Shown: piece by piece, positions 19,248 through 27,642 of the stretch
How the letters are laid out: each line of letters begins with the position of its first letter
Numbering within the stretch: position 1 is the stretch's first letter
Source of the DNA: Xanthomonas sp. Leaf131
GTDB lineage: Bacteria > Pseudomonadota > Gammaproteobacteria > Xanthomonadales > Xanthomonadaceae
Assembly (NCBI RefSeq): GCF_001423495.1
Contig: NZ_LMOG01000005.1
Location: forward strand, 308,424 to 372,423
Length of the DNA stretch: 64,000 nt
Direction of reading: 5' to 3'
The notes under the pieces: generated by a model
Database searches by the model: none
Seen by the model: the letters and a program-made list of their open reading frames with translations, nothing else
What the model was told of the DNA's origin: nothing
Program-made: the position numbers and the translations under genes

Positions 19248-21380
19248 ATGAGTGAAGTCGCCCCACCGGCCGCGCCGTCGGCGCCCGTCCCGCCCCAGCG
19301 CAGCCTGACCGATCCGGTCAAGGCCAGCATCCGCGAGGCCTACGCCAAGCTGCAGGCCAACACGCCCGGCTTCGCCACACGGCGGGCGCAGAGCCAGATG
19401 ATCGGCCTGGTCTCGCGCGCGCTGGCCACCTCCGGCGGCATCGGCATCGCCGAGGCGCCCACCGGCGTCGGCAAGAGTCTTGGCTATCTCACTGCCGGGG
19501 TGCCGATCGCGCTGGCGACCAAGAAAAAGCTGGTCATCAGCACCGGCACCGTGGCCTTGCAATCGCAGCTGGTGGAGCGCGACATCCCGGCCTTCCTCAA
19601 GGCCGCCGGGCTGGAAGCGACCGTGGCGCTGGCCAAGGGCCGCACGCGCTATCTGTGCACCCGGAATGCCGCCGAACTCGAAGGCGACACCAGCCAGAAC
19701 GCGATGTTCGAAGACGAGCAAGCGCTCTACGACCGCCCGCTCAGTCCTGTCGATGCCGACCTGGCCAAACGTCTGGCCAAGGCCTACGCCGCGCGCAGCT
19801 GGAACGGCGACCTGGATGATGCGCCCGAGCAGATCTCGGTGCCGCTGCGCATGCGCATCACCACGCCTGCCTCCGGTTGTGCGGGTCGCCGCTGCAGCTA
19901 CGCCGCGCAGTGCCCGGTGCTCAAGGCGCGCACCGACGTGCGCGAAGCGCAGATCGTGGTCACCAACCATGCCTTGCTGCTGTCTTCGCTATCGCTGGGC
20001 GATGCCGAAAACGGCCAGCCCTTGATCGCCCCGCCTGCCGACATGCTGCTGGTGCTCGACGAAGGCCATCACATCGCCGGCGTAGCGATCGACCAGGGCG
20101 CAGCCAATCTGCCATTGGACGAAATGGCCAGGCGCACCGGCCGGTTGCAGATCCTCATCGCCGCTGCCTATCGCGCGGTGGACAAGGACAAGATCGGCAA
20201 TTTGCTGCCCAACGAAGCGATCGAGGTCGCCGCGCGCGTCTCCAAATTGCTCAAGGCCTTCCACACCGAAGTCGAACACGTGTGGAAACCCGAACCCGGC
20301 GAGCGCGATCCGTTGTGGCGGGCGGCCAACGGCAAGCTGCCGCCGCAGTGGGGCGCGGCGATCGAAGAACTCGGCGAAGAGACCCGCGCGCTGTTCAACT
20401 GGGTACATGCCGCGCATAGCGCCATCGCCAAGGGCAAGCAGGACGATTCGGCGCGCGAACGCCTGCAGCGCAGTCTCGGTATGGCCTTGGAAATGGCCGA
20501 GCAGCAACACAATCTCTGGAGCGGTTGGCGACGCGAAGACAAGGAAGGCCAGCCGCCGATGGCGCGTTGGATCACCTTGTCGCGCGATGGCGATCTGATC
20601 TGCCATTGCTCGCCGGTGTCGGCCGCGCAGGTGTTGCGCACGATGATCTGGAACGAAGTGGATTCGGTGGTGATGACCTCGGCCACGCTCACCGGCGGCG
20701 GCGATTTTCAATCTTTCGCCATCGACAACGGCTTGCCCGATCACGCCGAAATAGCCTCTCTGGCCTCGCCGTTCGATCTGCCCAACCAGGCCGAATTGAT
20801 CGTGCCCAATTTCCCGGTTACCCCAGACGATCGCGAAGGTCATCCCAAGGAAGTGGCACGTTATCTGGTGCGCGAACTCGATTGGACGTCCAAGGGCAGC
20901 ATCGTGCTGTTCACCTCGCGCTGGAAGATGGAAAAGGTTGCCGACCTGATGCCGCTAGCGCAGCGCAACCGCGTGCTGGTGCAGGGCGAGGGCAATAAGT
21001 CGCAACTGATCACCGAACACATGCGCCGCATTGCCGCCGGCGAGGGCTCGGTGCTGTTTGGCTTGAACTCGTTCGGCGAAGGGTTGGATCTACCAGGCGA
21101 CGCCTGCACCACCGTGGTCATCACCCAGGTGCCGTTCGCGGTGCCAACCGACCCGCAGACCTCCACCCTGAGCGAATGGCTGGAAAGCCGCGGTCATAAC
21201 GCCTTCAACCTGATCGCCATCCCGCACGCGCTGCGCACACTCACGCAGTTCGCCGGCCGCTTGATCCGCAGCTCCAACGACCACGGCCGCGTGATCATTC
21301 TCGATTCGCGCCTGCTCACGCGTCGCTACGGAAAACGCATCATCGATGCATTGCCGCCGTTCAAGCGGGTGATCGGTTGA
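19248..21380 (+). CDS. dinG: DinG-family ATP-dependent DNA helicase (iron-sulfur XPD-like)
   Basis: A 710-residue SF2 helicase from the ATG at 19248. Walker A is PTGVGKS (Lys76) and the DEAH-box variant is DEGH at 271-274. Between them are four cysteines at 137, 211, 216 and 222 (YLCT; SGCAGRRCSYAAQC), the 4Fe-4S cluster ligands of XPD/DinG enzymes, followed by VVTNHALLL. Helicase motifs of the second RecA domain include MTSATLTGG, GLNSFGEGLDLPG and QFAGRLIRS. These enzymes unwind 5'-overhang DNA, D-loops and R-loops and help resolve transcription-replication conflicts. It could equally be the YoaA paralogue. Confidence 0.93.
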   Translation: MSEVAPPAAPSAPVPPQRSLTDPVKASIREAYAKLQANTPGFATRRAQSQMIGLVSRALATSGGIGIAEAPTGVGKSLGYLTAGVPIALATKKKLVISTGTVALQSQLVERDIPAFLKAAGLEATVALAKGRTRYLCTRNAAELEGDTSQNAMFEDEQALYDRPLSPVDADLAKRLAKAYAARSWNGDLDDAPEQISVPLRMRITTPASGCAGRRCSYAAQCPVLKARTDVREAQIVVTNHALLLSSLSLGDAENGQPLIAPPADMLLVLDEGHHIAGVAIDQGAANLPLDEMARRTGRLQILIAAAYRAVDKDKIGNLLPNEAIEVAARVSKLLKAFHTEVEHVWKPEPGERDPLWRAANGKLPPQWGAAIEELGEETRALFNWVHAAHSAIAKGKQDDSARERLQRSLGMALEMAEQQHNLWSGWRREDKEGQPPMARWITLSRDGDLICHCSPVSAAQVLRTMIWNEVDSVVMTSATLTGGGDFQSFAIDNGLPDHAEIASLASPFDLPNQAELIVPNFPVTPDDREGHPKEVARYLVRELDWTSKGSIVLFTSRWKMEKVADLMPLAQRNRVLVQGEGNKSQLITEHMRRIAAGEGSVLFGLNSFGEGLDLPGDACTTVVITQVPFAVPTDPQTSTLSEWLESRGHNAFNLIAIPHALRTLTQFAGRLIRSSNDHGRVIILDSRLLTRRYGKRIIDALPPFKRVIG

Positions 21381-21641
21381 TCGGGAGTTGCGGATGGTTT
21401 GATCACTGCGACGCAGCATTGCTCAAGGGCTATCCGCACGTTCGTTGCGCGATACGAAGTTCGTCAGTTCACTGATCAGATCGGCAAGGCAGTTATCTGC
21501 AACCGGCTGCCCGCATGTTTAGCGATGCATATCACGCTACACAGTCATCATCATGTTCGCCTATCGCTGCGATCATAACTAATGACTTTTCACGCTTCGG
21601 CCTGCTGGCCATGATTCAGTTCCTTCAAACGAGCTGACGCC

Positions 21642-23165
21642 ATGCGCCCTGGATCCCTCATGGTGCTAGCCCTGCTAGCCCCGACGTTGATCGCCCCGCC
21701 GGTCTTCGCACAATCCGTTCTGACCCGCGACAATGGCGCCAAGGTCGGTGACAACCAGAATTCGCAGACGGCCGGCCCAACCGGCCCGGTCTTGCTGCAG
21801 GACGTGCAGTTGATCCAGAAGCTGCAGCGTTTCGACCGCGAGCGCATTCCCGAGCGCGTGGTGCATGCCCGCGGCACCGGCGTCAAAGGCGAATTCACCG
21901 CCACTGCCGATCTATCCAGCCTGACCAAGGCCAAGGTGTTCAGCGCCGGCGAAAAGACCCCGGTGTTCGTGCGCTTCTCCTCGGTGGTGCACGGCAATCA
22001 CTCGCCGGAAACGCTGCGCGACCCGCATGGTTTCGCTACCAAGTTCTATACCAGTGAAGGCAACTGGGATCTGGTCGGCAACAACTTCCCGACCTTCTTC
22101 ATCCGCGATGCGATCAAGTTCCCCGACATGGTCCACGCGTTCAAGCCGGACCCGCGTACCAACCTGGACGACGATTCGCGTCGCTTCGATTTCTTCTCGC
22201 ACGTGCCCGAAGGCACCCGCACACTGACGCTGCTGTATTCCAACGAAGGCACCCCCGCCGGCTATCGCTTCATGGATGGCAACGGCGTGCACGCCTACAA
22301 GCTGGTCAATGCGCAGGGCGAAGTGCATTACGTCAAGTTCCACTGGAAGACGCTGCAGGGCATCAAGAACCTCGATCCCAAGCAGGTTGCCGCGGTCCAG
22401 TCCAAGGACTACAGCCACCTGACCAACGATCTGGTCGGTGCGATCAAGAAGGGTGATTTCCCGAAGTGGGACCTGTACGTACAGGTGCTCAAGCCGGAAG
22501 ACCTGGCCAAGTTCGATTTCGATCCGCTCGATGCCACCAAGATCTGGCCGGATGTGCCGGAGCAGAAGGTCGGCCAGATGGTGTTGAACAAGAACGTGGA
22601 CAACTTCTTCCAGGAAACCGAGCAGGTCGCGATGGCGCCGGCCAATCTGGTGCCGGGTATCGAGCCGTCGGAAGATCGCTTGTTGCAGGGCCGTATCTTC
22701 TCCTACGCCGACACCCAGCTCTATCGCATCGGCGCAAACGGCCTGAACCTGCCGGTCAACCGCCCGCGTGTGGCCGTCAACAACGGCAACCAGGATGGCG
22801 AAGGCAACAACGGTCACACCACCAGCGGCGTGAACTACGAGCCGAGCCGCCTGGAGCCGCGTCCGCAAGACACCGCCGCGCGCTACAGCGCCTTGCCGCT
22901 GTCGGGCACCACCCAGCAGGCCAAGATCACCCGCGAGCAGAACTTCAAGCAGGCCGGTGAGTTGTATCGGTCCTACAGCAAGAAGGATCGTGCCGATCTG
23001 GTGCAGAGTTTTGGCGAGTCGCTGGCCACTACCGACACCGAGAGCAAGCACATCCTGCTGTCGTTCCTGTACAAGGCCGACCCCGAGTACGGCACTGGCG
23101 TGACCCGCGTCGCCAAGGGCGACCTGGCTCGCGTCAAGCAGCTCGCCTCCAGCCTGCAGGACTGA
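21642..23165 (+). CDS. katB: Periplasmic monofunctional haem catalase (KatB type)
   Basis: A 507-residue clade-3-sized catalase with a signal peptide (residues 1 to about 23, ending VFAQ), so it works in the periplasm. The distal histidine is His75 (RVVHARGTG), the distal asparagine Asn148 (LVGNNFPTFFIRD), and the proximal haem-ligand tyrosine Tyr355 (RIFSYADTQLYR). The downstream gene encodes an exported ankyrin protein, reproducing the katB-ankB arrangement of Pseudomonas, where the ankyrin protein supports catalase activity. The 261-bp upstream space would be expected to hold an OxyR site, but I could not identify one with confidence. Confidence 0.95.
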   Translation: MRPGSLMVLALLAPTLIAPPVFAQSVLTRDNGAKVGDNQNSQTAGPTGPVLLQDVQLIQKLQRFDRERIPERVVHARGTGVKGEFTATADLSSLTKAKVFSAGEKTPVFVRFSSVVHGNHSPETLRDPHGFATKFYTSEGNWDLVGNNFPTFFIRDAIKFPDMVHAFKPDPRTNLDDDSRRFDFFSHVPEGTRTLTLLYSNEGTPAGYRFMDGNGVHAYKLVNAQGEVHYVKFHWKTLQGIKNLDPKQVAAVQSKDYSHLTNDLVGAIKKGDFPKWDLYVQVLKPEDLAKFDFDPLDATKIWPDVPEQKVGQMVLNKNVDNFFQETEQVAMAPANLVPGIEPSEDRLLQGRIFSYADTQLYRIGANGLNLPVNRPRVAVNNGNQDGEGNNGHTTSGVNYEPSRLEPRPQDTAARYSALPLSGTTQQAKITREQNFKQAGELYRSYSKKDRADLVQSFGESLATTDTESKHILLSFLYKADPEYGTGVTRVAKGDLARVKQLASSLQD

Positions 23166-23224
23166 TCCACCCGACGGCATCGCGGCCTGTGCCGCGGTGC
23201 CGTTCTCGTTTTCGGGAGAGCCAC

Positions 23225-23800
23225 ATGCGCACCCTGCTATTTCTGATGCTCGGCACCCTGTCTGCGGTTGCCAACGCTGCGTCACCTGCGCCTGTTTCGA
23301 CCAATGCCACCAGTGCGGCCGCCAACCCGGCGCAGATCAAGTTGCAATTGCGCGAGTATTTTTTCGACGCCGCGCGCGAAGGTCGGCAGGACATGCTGGC
23401 CGAGTTCATCCGCTCGCATTACGACCTCAATACCCGCGATGAGAAGGGCTACACCGCCTTGATTCTGGCCGCGTATCACGGCCAGCGCCCGGCGGTGGAA
23501 CAGTTGCTCAATGCCGGCGCCGACCCCTGCGCGCAGGACAAACGCGGCAATACCGCACTGATGGGCGCGATCTTCAAGGGCGAGCTGGGCATCGCCAAAC
23601 GGTTGATGCAGGCCGACTGCACCCCGGACCAGCGCAACAATGCCGGCCAGACCGCCGCCATGTACGCGGCGCTGTTTCAACGCACCGATGTCCTCAAGGA
23701 GCTGGCCGCCAAGGGCGCAGATCTCAACCTCAAGGACGGGCAGGGCAACGATGTGACCAAGCTGCAACGCGGCGAGTTCGCCACCGCACCGGTGCGCTGA
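23225..23800 (+). CDS. ankB: Periplasmic ankyrin-repeat protein, catalase partner
   Basis: A 191-residue protein from the ATG at 23225 (GGGAGAG upstream), 59 nt after katB. A signal peptide (RTLLFLMLGTLSAVANA) is followed by about four ankyrin repeats: DEKGYTALILAAYHGQRPAVEQLLNAGADP, then DKRGNTALMGAIFKGELGIAKRLMQ, NNAGQTAAMYAALFQRTDVLKELAAKGADLN. In P. aeruginosa the equivalent AnkB is needed for full KatB activity and peroxide resistance, possibly by helping haem loading or folding. The pair is likely one transcript induced by peroxide. Confidence 0.88.
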   Translation: MRTLLFLMLGTLSAVANAASPAPVSTNATSAAANPAQIKLQLREYFFDAAREGRQDMLAEFIRSHYDLNTRDEKGYTALILAAYHGQRPAVEQLLNAGADPCAQDKRGNTALMGAIFKGELGIAKRLMQADCTPDQRNNAGQTAAMYAALFQRTDVLKELAAKGADLNLKDGQGNDVTKLQRGEFATAPVR

Positions 23801-24508
23801 AAAGCACGCTGGTGATGCCAGGGGACGTTCCGCGTTGAACTGCCGTGGGTGCGGCGCAGCCAGCGTCTAAAGCGCTACTGCAACTGTTAAGGCAGCGCAG
23901 CGCTAAGCCTGCTCGGTAGCCAGGTGCTGCCCGAGCATCGCGCACGCCCGGCATGCAACGTCTTTTGCCAACCCTTCGGTAGTACCCCGCAAGCGCTCAG
24001 CGGCGGCGACACACTTCCGCGCTGGTACGGGTGCGGCTTGTCCTGCGCGCCGAGCGGACCAACCGGCGCCGTATCCAGTGTGGCGCGTCGTAGCGCACGC
24101 AGGCAGCTGCACGCAGTGGCGACCATCCTCCAAGGTCTACGCCAGTGGTCAGGTCTTGATCACCAGAGCTCCCGGTTCTCAGTAGCCCCTGCGCTACCCC
24201 TCGTCGATCTGCACCTCGGCCGGTCCATCGGCGAGCGCGCGATCGGCCTGCCGAGAGTCGAAAAAGAGCGTCTCTGCGGCCGTCGGTTTTCTGCCGCGCG
24301 TGCGTTGGAACTCTGGCGGTCGTGGTGATTTTTCCGCCAGCGTGTCAGGAGTTTTCTGACGTGCAAACCCTCGCGCGCCAAGGCTTTGACATAAATCTGA
24401 GCGCGCGCTGACTTGCTTAAAATTCATTGAAAAAAACTGCAGAAAACAGTTCAAGAAAGCGCTGGTAACGCCGATGCTGGAGCTATCGCACCTTGGAACC
24501 CCCGGACC
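23801..24508. other. 700-bp gene-free stretch
   Basis: No open frame here has a start, composition or motif that supports a gene. The right third is AT-rich, with runs such as TTGAAAAAAACTGCAG and GTTCAAG just before the next gene, and is the likely promoter zone for it. The left part may be a decayed gene; nothing identifiable remains. Confidence 0.5.
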
Positions 24509-24733
24509 ATGAAGCTCGATCCCTCCATCCCTTTCCTGATGTCCCTGCTCGCCATGGTGCTGTGCACCGCCACCGCCGTCGTGGCGCTGGTGTTCGGCCA
24601 GGTGCATGTCCTGGCCACTTCGTGGAGCTTCTACACCGTGCTGGGCACTGCCCTGATCACGCTGGTCGCCTCCTACCACGCACTCGGCAAGCCGCTGACT
24701 GCCGAAGAGCGTATCGGTTTCCGCAACCCGTAA
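24509..24733 (+). CDS. Small membrane protein (74 aa)
   Basis: Two hydrophobic helices span about residues 8-29 (FLMSLLAMVLCTATAVVALVFG) and 38-58 (WSFYTVLGTALITLVASYHAL), with a short polar C-terminus (GKPLTAEERIGFRNP). Start ATG at 24509 follows an AT-rich upstream region suited to a promoter. Isolated between two gene-free stretches. No family recognised. Confidence 0.55.
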   Translation: MKLDPSIPFLMSLLAMVLCTATAVVALVFGQVHVLATSWSFYTVLGTALITLVASYHALGKPLTAEERIGFRNP

Positions 24734-25208
24734 GCATTGCTCGTGTCCCGGCGAAGCGCGTAACAGCGCCTGCGCCGGCACTGGGCGCAAGCAGCTCCAC
24801 TTGTAGCGGATCTTGTAGTCGATGATGCAGCGCGTTCGCTGGATATGAGCGGGCGCCGCCAGACAGATCCATCCTGCAGCAATGGCACCTGACAACGCTC
24901 GTACCTGGCGAGCGAAAGAACGAAGTAGCGCTAGCGCGCTGTCTTTTACCCCTTCCGGCTGCAGAAAGTGGCCGTGATGCCGGACGCCGAAGCACCCAAC
25001 CCGTGTCATCCATCACCTCGCCTCGTGTTCGAATTCGGCCTGTCGATACGCGGTCGATGGGCATGACGCTGCGAGCAGATGATTCAGACAGATCCAACAG
25101 GCAATGGCTCAGCATGGCTTGCCGCACTGCGGCAGATTCATCGACGCCCGTGTAAGCTGTTGATCCTGCTCCGCATTCCGATAGCCGCTCATTGTGGCCA
25201 CCTTGTCG
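24734..25208. other. Gene-free stretch upstream of dusA
   Basis: 475 bp with no supported coding region. A few short frames on both strands lack ribosome sites and recognisable motifs. It should contain the dusA promoter. No repeat family of this window occurs in it. Confidence 0.5.
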
Positions 25209-26213
25209 ATGACCGCTTCCGCCGATCGCTACGCCGCCTCCTTGCGCCTGTCCGTCGCCCCGATGATGGACTGGACCGACCGCCATTGCCGCGTGTTCCA
25301 TCGCCTGCTGGCGCCCTCCGCGCGGCTGTATACCGAGATGGTGCACGCCAATGCGGTGATCCATGGCGACCGCGCGCGGTTGATCGGCTTCGATCCGGTC
25401 GAACATCCGCTCGCCCTGCAATTGGGCGGCAGCGAGCCGGCCCTGCTGGCGCAGGCGGCTGCGATTGCGCAGGAGTGGGGCTATGACGAAATCAATCTCA
25501 ATTGCGGCTGCCCGTCCGATCGCGTGCAGGCCGGGCGCTTCGGTGCCTGCCTGATGCGCGAGCCGGGGCTGGTGGCTGAGTGCGTTGCCGCGATGTGCGC
25601 GGCGACCACGCTGCCGATCACGATCAAGTGCCGCCTGGGCGTGGACGACGATGACGACTATCTAGTGTTCGCCAGCTTCGTCGATCAGGTGGTCGCAGCC
25701 GGCGCGGCGATGGTGGTGGTGCACGCCCGCAACGCCTGGCTCAAGGGTCTGTCGCCCAAGGAAAACCGCGAAGTGCCGCCGCTGCGCTACGACTGGGCCT
25801 ACCGCCTCAAGCAGGAGCGAGCGGATCTGCCGGTGGTACTCAACGGTGGCATCGCTGCCGTGGACACCGCGCTGGAACATCTGCAGCACACCGACGGCGT
25901 CATGCTCGGCCGCGCGGCCTATCACGACCCATATGTGTTGCATCGTCTGGACGCGGCATTGAATCAACGTCCGGAGCAATCGCGCGAGACATTGCTGCGC
26001 GCGCTGCAGCCCTATGTCGAGTCCCGACTGGAGCAAGGGCTGGCGCTCAAGCACATTACGCGACACGTCCTGGGGCTGTTCCACGGGCAGCCCGGTGGAC
26101 GCGCCTTCCGTCAGGTGCTGAGCGAGGGCGCGCATCGCCCGGGCGCCGGGTGGGGCCTGGTCGAGCAAGCACTGCAACGTACCGATACCCAAGCCTGGCG
26201 CGTCGTCGCCTGA
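25209..26213 (+). CDS. dusA: tRNA-dihydrouridine(20/20a) synthase
   Basis: A 334-residue flavoenzyme from the ATG at 25209 (a GTG five codons earlier is an alternative). It reduces uridine 20/20a in the D-loop of tRNAs. Seen: the FMN-barrel start RLSVAPMMDWTDRHCR, the catalytic cysteine in NCGCPSDRVQ (Cys101) followed by AGRFGACLM, the FMN/substrate residues in TIKCRLGVDD, VVHARNAWLKGLSPKENR (characteristic of DusA), NGGI and MLGRAAYHDP. The C-terminal helical recognition domain ends near WRVVA. Stand-alone gene. Confidence 0.96.
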   Translation: MTASADRYAASLRLSVAPMMDWTDRHCRVFHRLLAPSARLYTEMVHANAVIHGDRARLIGFDPVEHPLALQLGGSEPALLAQAAAIAQEWGYDEINLNCGCPSDRVQAGRFGACLMREPGLVAECVAAMCAATTLPITIKCRLGVDDDDDYLVFASFVDQVVAAGAAMVVVHARNAWLKGLSPKENREVPPLRYDWAYRLKQERADLPVVLNGGIAAVDTALEHLQHTDGVMLGRAAYHDPYVLHRLDAALNQRPEQSRETLLRALQPYVESRLEQGLALKHITRHVLGLFHGQPGGRAFRQVLSEGAHRPGAGWGLVEQALQRTDTQAWRVVA

Positions 26214-26495
26214 GTCTGGCCTGCGACTTGCATTACCTGAACCGGCATACGAGACGGCCGCATTTGTTGGGCCATCACATGCCAGCCGGGACCGCGAAGG
26301 TCAGCGCTGGCAAGGCTTCATGCCTGCATCGACATTCATTTCACTGAACCGCGTTAACACGAAGCTAAAAAGTTCAGATCGGATTCACCCCGCAAAATCA
26401 AGAATTTGGGTCTATTCTCGGGCTCGACCACGCTGTGACGCGTGGCCGGTTTCACGAATTTTGAATGTTCCTGAACAACCCGCTAGGATTCGTTT

Positions 26496-26858
26496 GTGAC
26501 CCAGCCGTTCTGCCGCGCTAGCTATGTTGTCCTGGTTGCCCTTGGGGTTGCCACGGCAGCGCCGTCGGCATGGAGCCAGGGCTACCCGATGGGGCATGCA
26601 GGTCGCGAGGCGCTGCCGCCGTCAGCGCGAGGAGGCAACGGGCGTACGCTGTCGGACACCATTCGACAAGTGCAGCGGACTACCGGTGGACAGATTCTCA
26701 GTGCCGAGCGTGTGCCATTCGACGGTGGCAACCTCAACCAAGTCAAGTACATGAAGGACGGGCGCGTACACACGGTGTACGACTCCGGGCAAGTAGAGAC
26801 AACGCCGCCGCGCAATCGGCCACCGCCGGACGCGCCACCACGCGGCGATAACCAGTAA
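26496..26858 (+). CDS. Small exported protein upstream of phoPQ, PepSY-like
   Basis: A 120-residue product from GTG at 26496 with a signal peptide (VVLVALGVATAAPSAWSQ). The mature part has the sequence DTIRQVQRTTGGQILSAERVPFDGGNLNQVKYMKDGRVHTVYDSG, which matches the PepSY pattern (amphipathic helix with GG-I-L, then paired strands). The tail is proline-rich. It ends 71 nt before phoP and is co-oriented, so it may belong to the phoPQ transcript and modulate the sensor in the periplasm. That link is inference from position. Confidence 0.75.
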   Translation: MTQPFCRASYVVLVALGVATAAPSAWSQGYPMGHAGREALPPSARGGNGRTLSDTIRQVQRTTGGQILSAERVPFDGGNLNQVKYMKDGRVHTVYDSGQVETTPPRNRPPPDAPPRGDNQ

Positions 26859-26929
26859 ACGTAGATAGTTCTACGTTCAGTCTTATGAATTCCCCGGCCA
26901 CCGGCCGACAACGTTACTAGGGAGAGTGC

Positions 26930-27613
26930 ATGCGTATCCTTTTGGTCGAAGACGAAGCTCCGCTGCGCGAGACACTTGCCGCGCGCCTGAAGCGCGAAGG
27001 CTTTGCTGTCGACGCTGCACAAGACGGCGAAGAAGGGCTGTACATGGGCCGCGAAGTGCCGTTCGACGTCGGCATCATCGACCTTGGCCTGCCCAAGATG
27101 TCGGGCATGGAGCTGATCAAGGCGCTGCGCGACGAGGGCAAGAAATTCCCGGTGCTGATCCTGACCGCGCGTTCGAGCTGGCAGGACAAGGTCGAAGGCC
27201 TCAAGCAGGGCGCCGACGATTACCTGGTCAAGCCGTTCCATGTGGAAGAGTTGCTGGCACGCGTCAACGCGTTGCTGCGACGTGCGGCCGGCTGGAGCAA
27301 GCCGACCCTGGAATGCGGCCCGGTTGCACTGGACCTGGCCGCCCAGACGGTCAGCGTCAATGGCGCCAATGTCGATCTGACCAGCTACGAGTACAAGGTG
27401 CTCGAATACCTGATGATGCATGCCGGCGAACTGGTCTCCAAGGCCGATCTGACCGAGCACATCTACCAGCAGGATTTCGATCGCGATTCGAATGTGCTGG
27501 AAGTCTTTATCGGTCGCCTGCGCAAGAAGCTCGATCCCGATGGTGAGCTCAAGCCGATCGAGACCGTGCGCGGTCGCGGTTACCGCTTCGCCATCCCGCG
27601 TACCGAAGGCTGA
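26930..27613 (+). CDS. phoP: PhoP-type response regulator
   Basis: A 227-residue OmpR/PhoB-family regulator. The receiver domain has the acidic pocket VEDEAP, phospho-acceptor Asp51 (IIDLGLPKMSG), the conserved Thr in LTARSSW and the lysine in YLVKPFHVEELLARV. The C-terminal winged helix includes LTSYEYKVLEYLMMHAGELVSKADL and the recognition region DSNVLEVFIGRLRKKL ending VRGRGYRFAIP. The length and the kinase 29 nt downstream fit PhoPQ. In Xanthomonas PhoP responds to low divalent cations and antimicrobial peptides and influences virulence genes. Confidence 0.93.
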   Translation: MRILLVEDEAPLRETLAARLKREGFAVDAAQDGEEGLYMGREVPFDVGIIDLGLPKMSGMELIKALRDEGKKFPVLILTARSSWQDKVEGLKQGADDYLVKPFHVEELLARVNALLRRAAGWSKPTLECGPVALDLAAQTVSVNGANVDLTSYEYKVLEYLMMHAGELVSKADLTEHIYQQDFDRDSNVLEVFIGRLRKKLDPDGELKPIETVRGRGYRFAIPRTEG

Positions 27614-27642
27614 GTCCGCGCGTCGGCAAACAGGAAGATCAG

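Noticed and set aside
21441..21464. TTCGT-N14-TTCGT resembling a plant-inducible promoter box
   Set aside because: The spacer is 14 not 15, the half-sites are non-consensus, and it lies almost 200 nt from katB with no fitting -10.
24194..25009. 271-codon minus-strand frame across the small membrane-protein gene
   Set aside because: No start signal, low-complexity product, and it spans two gene-free regions and a better-supported gene.
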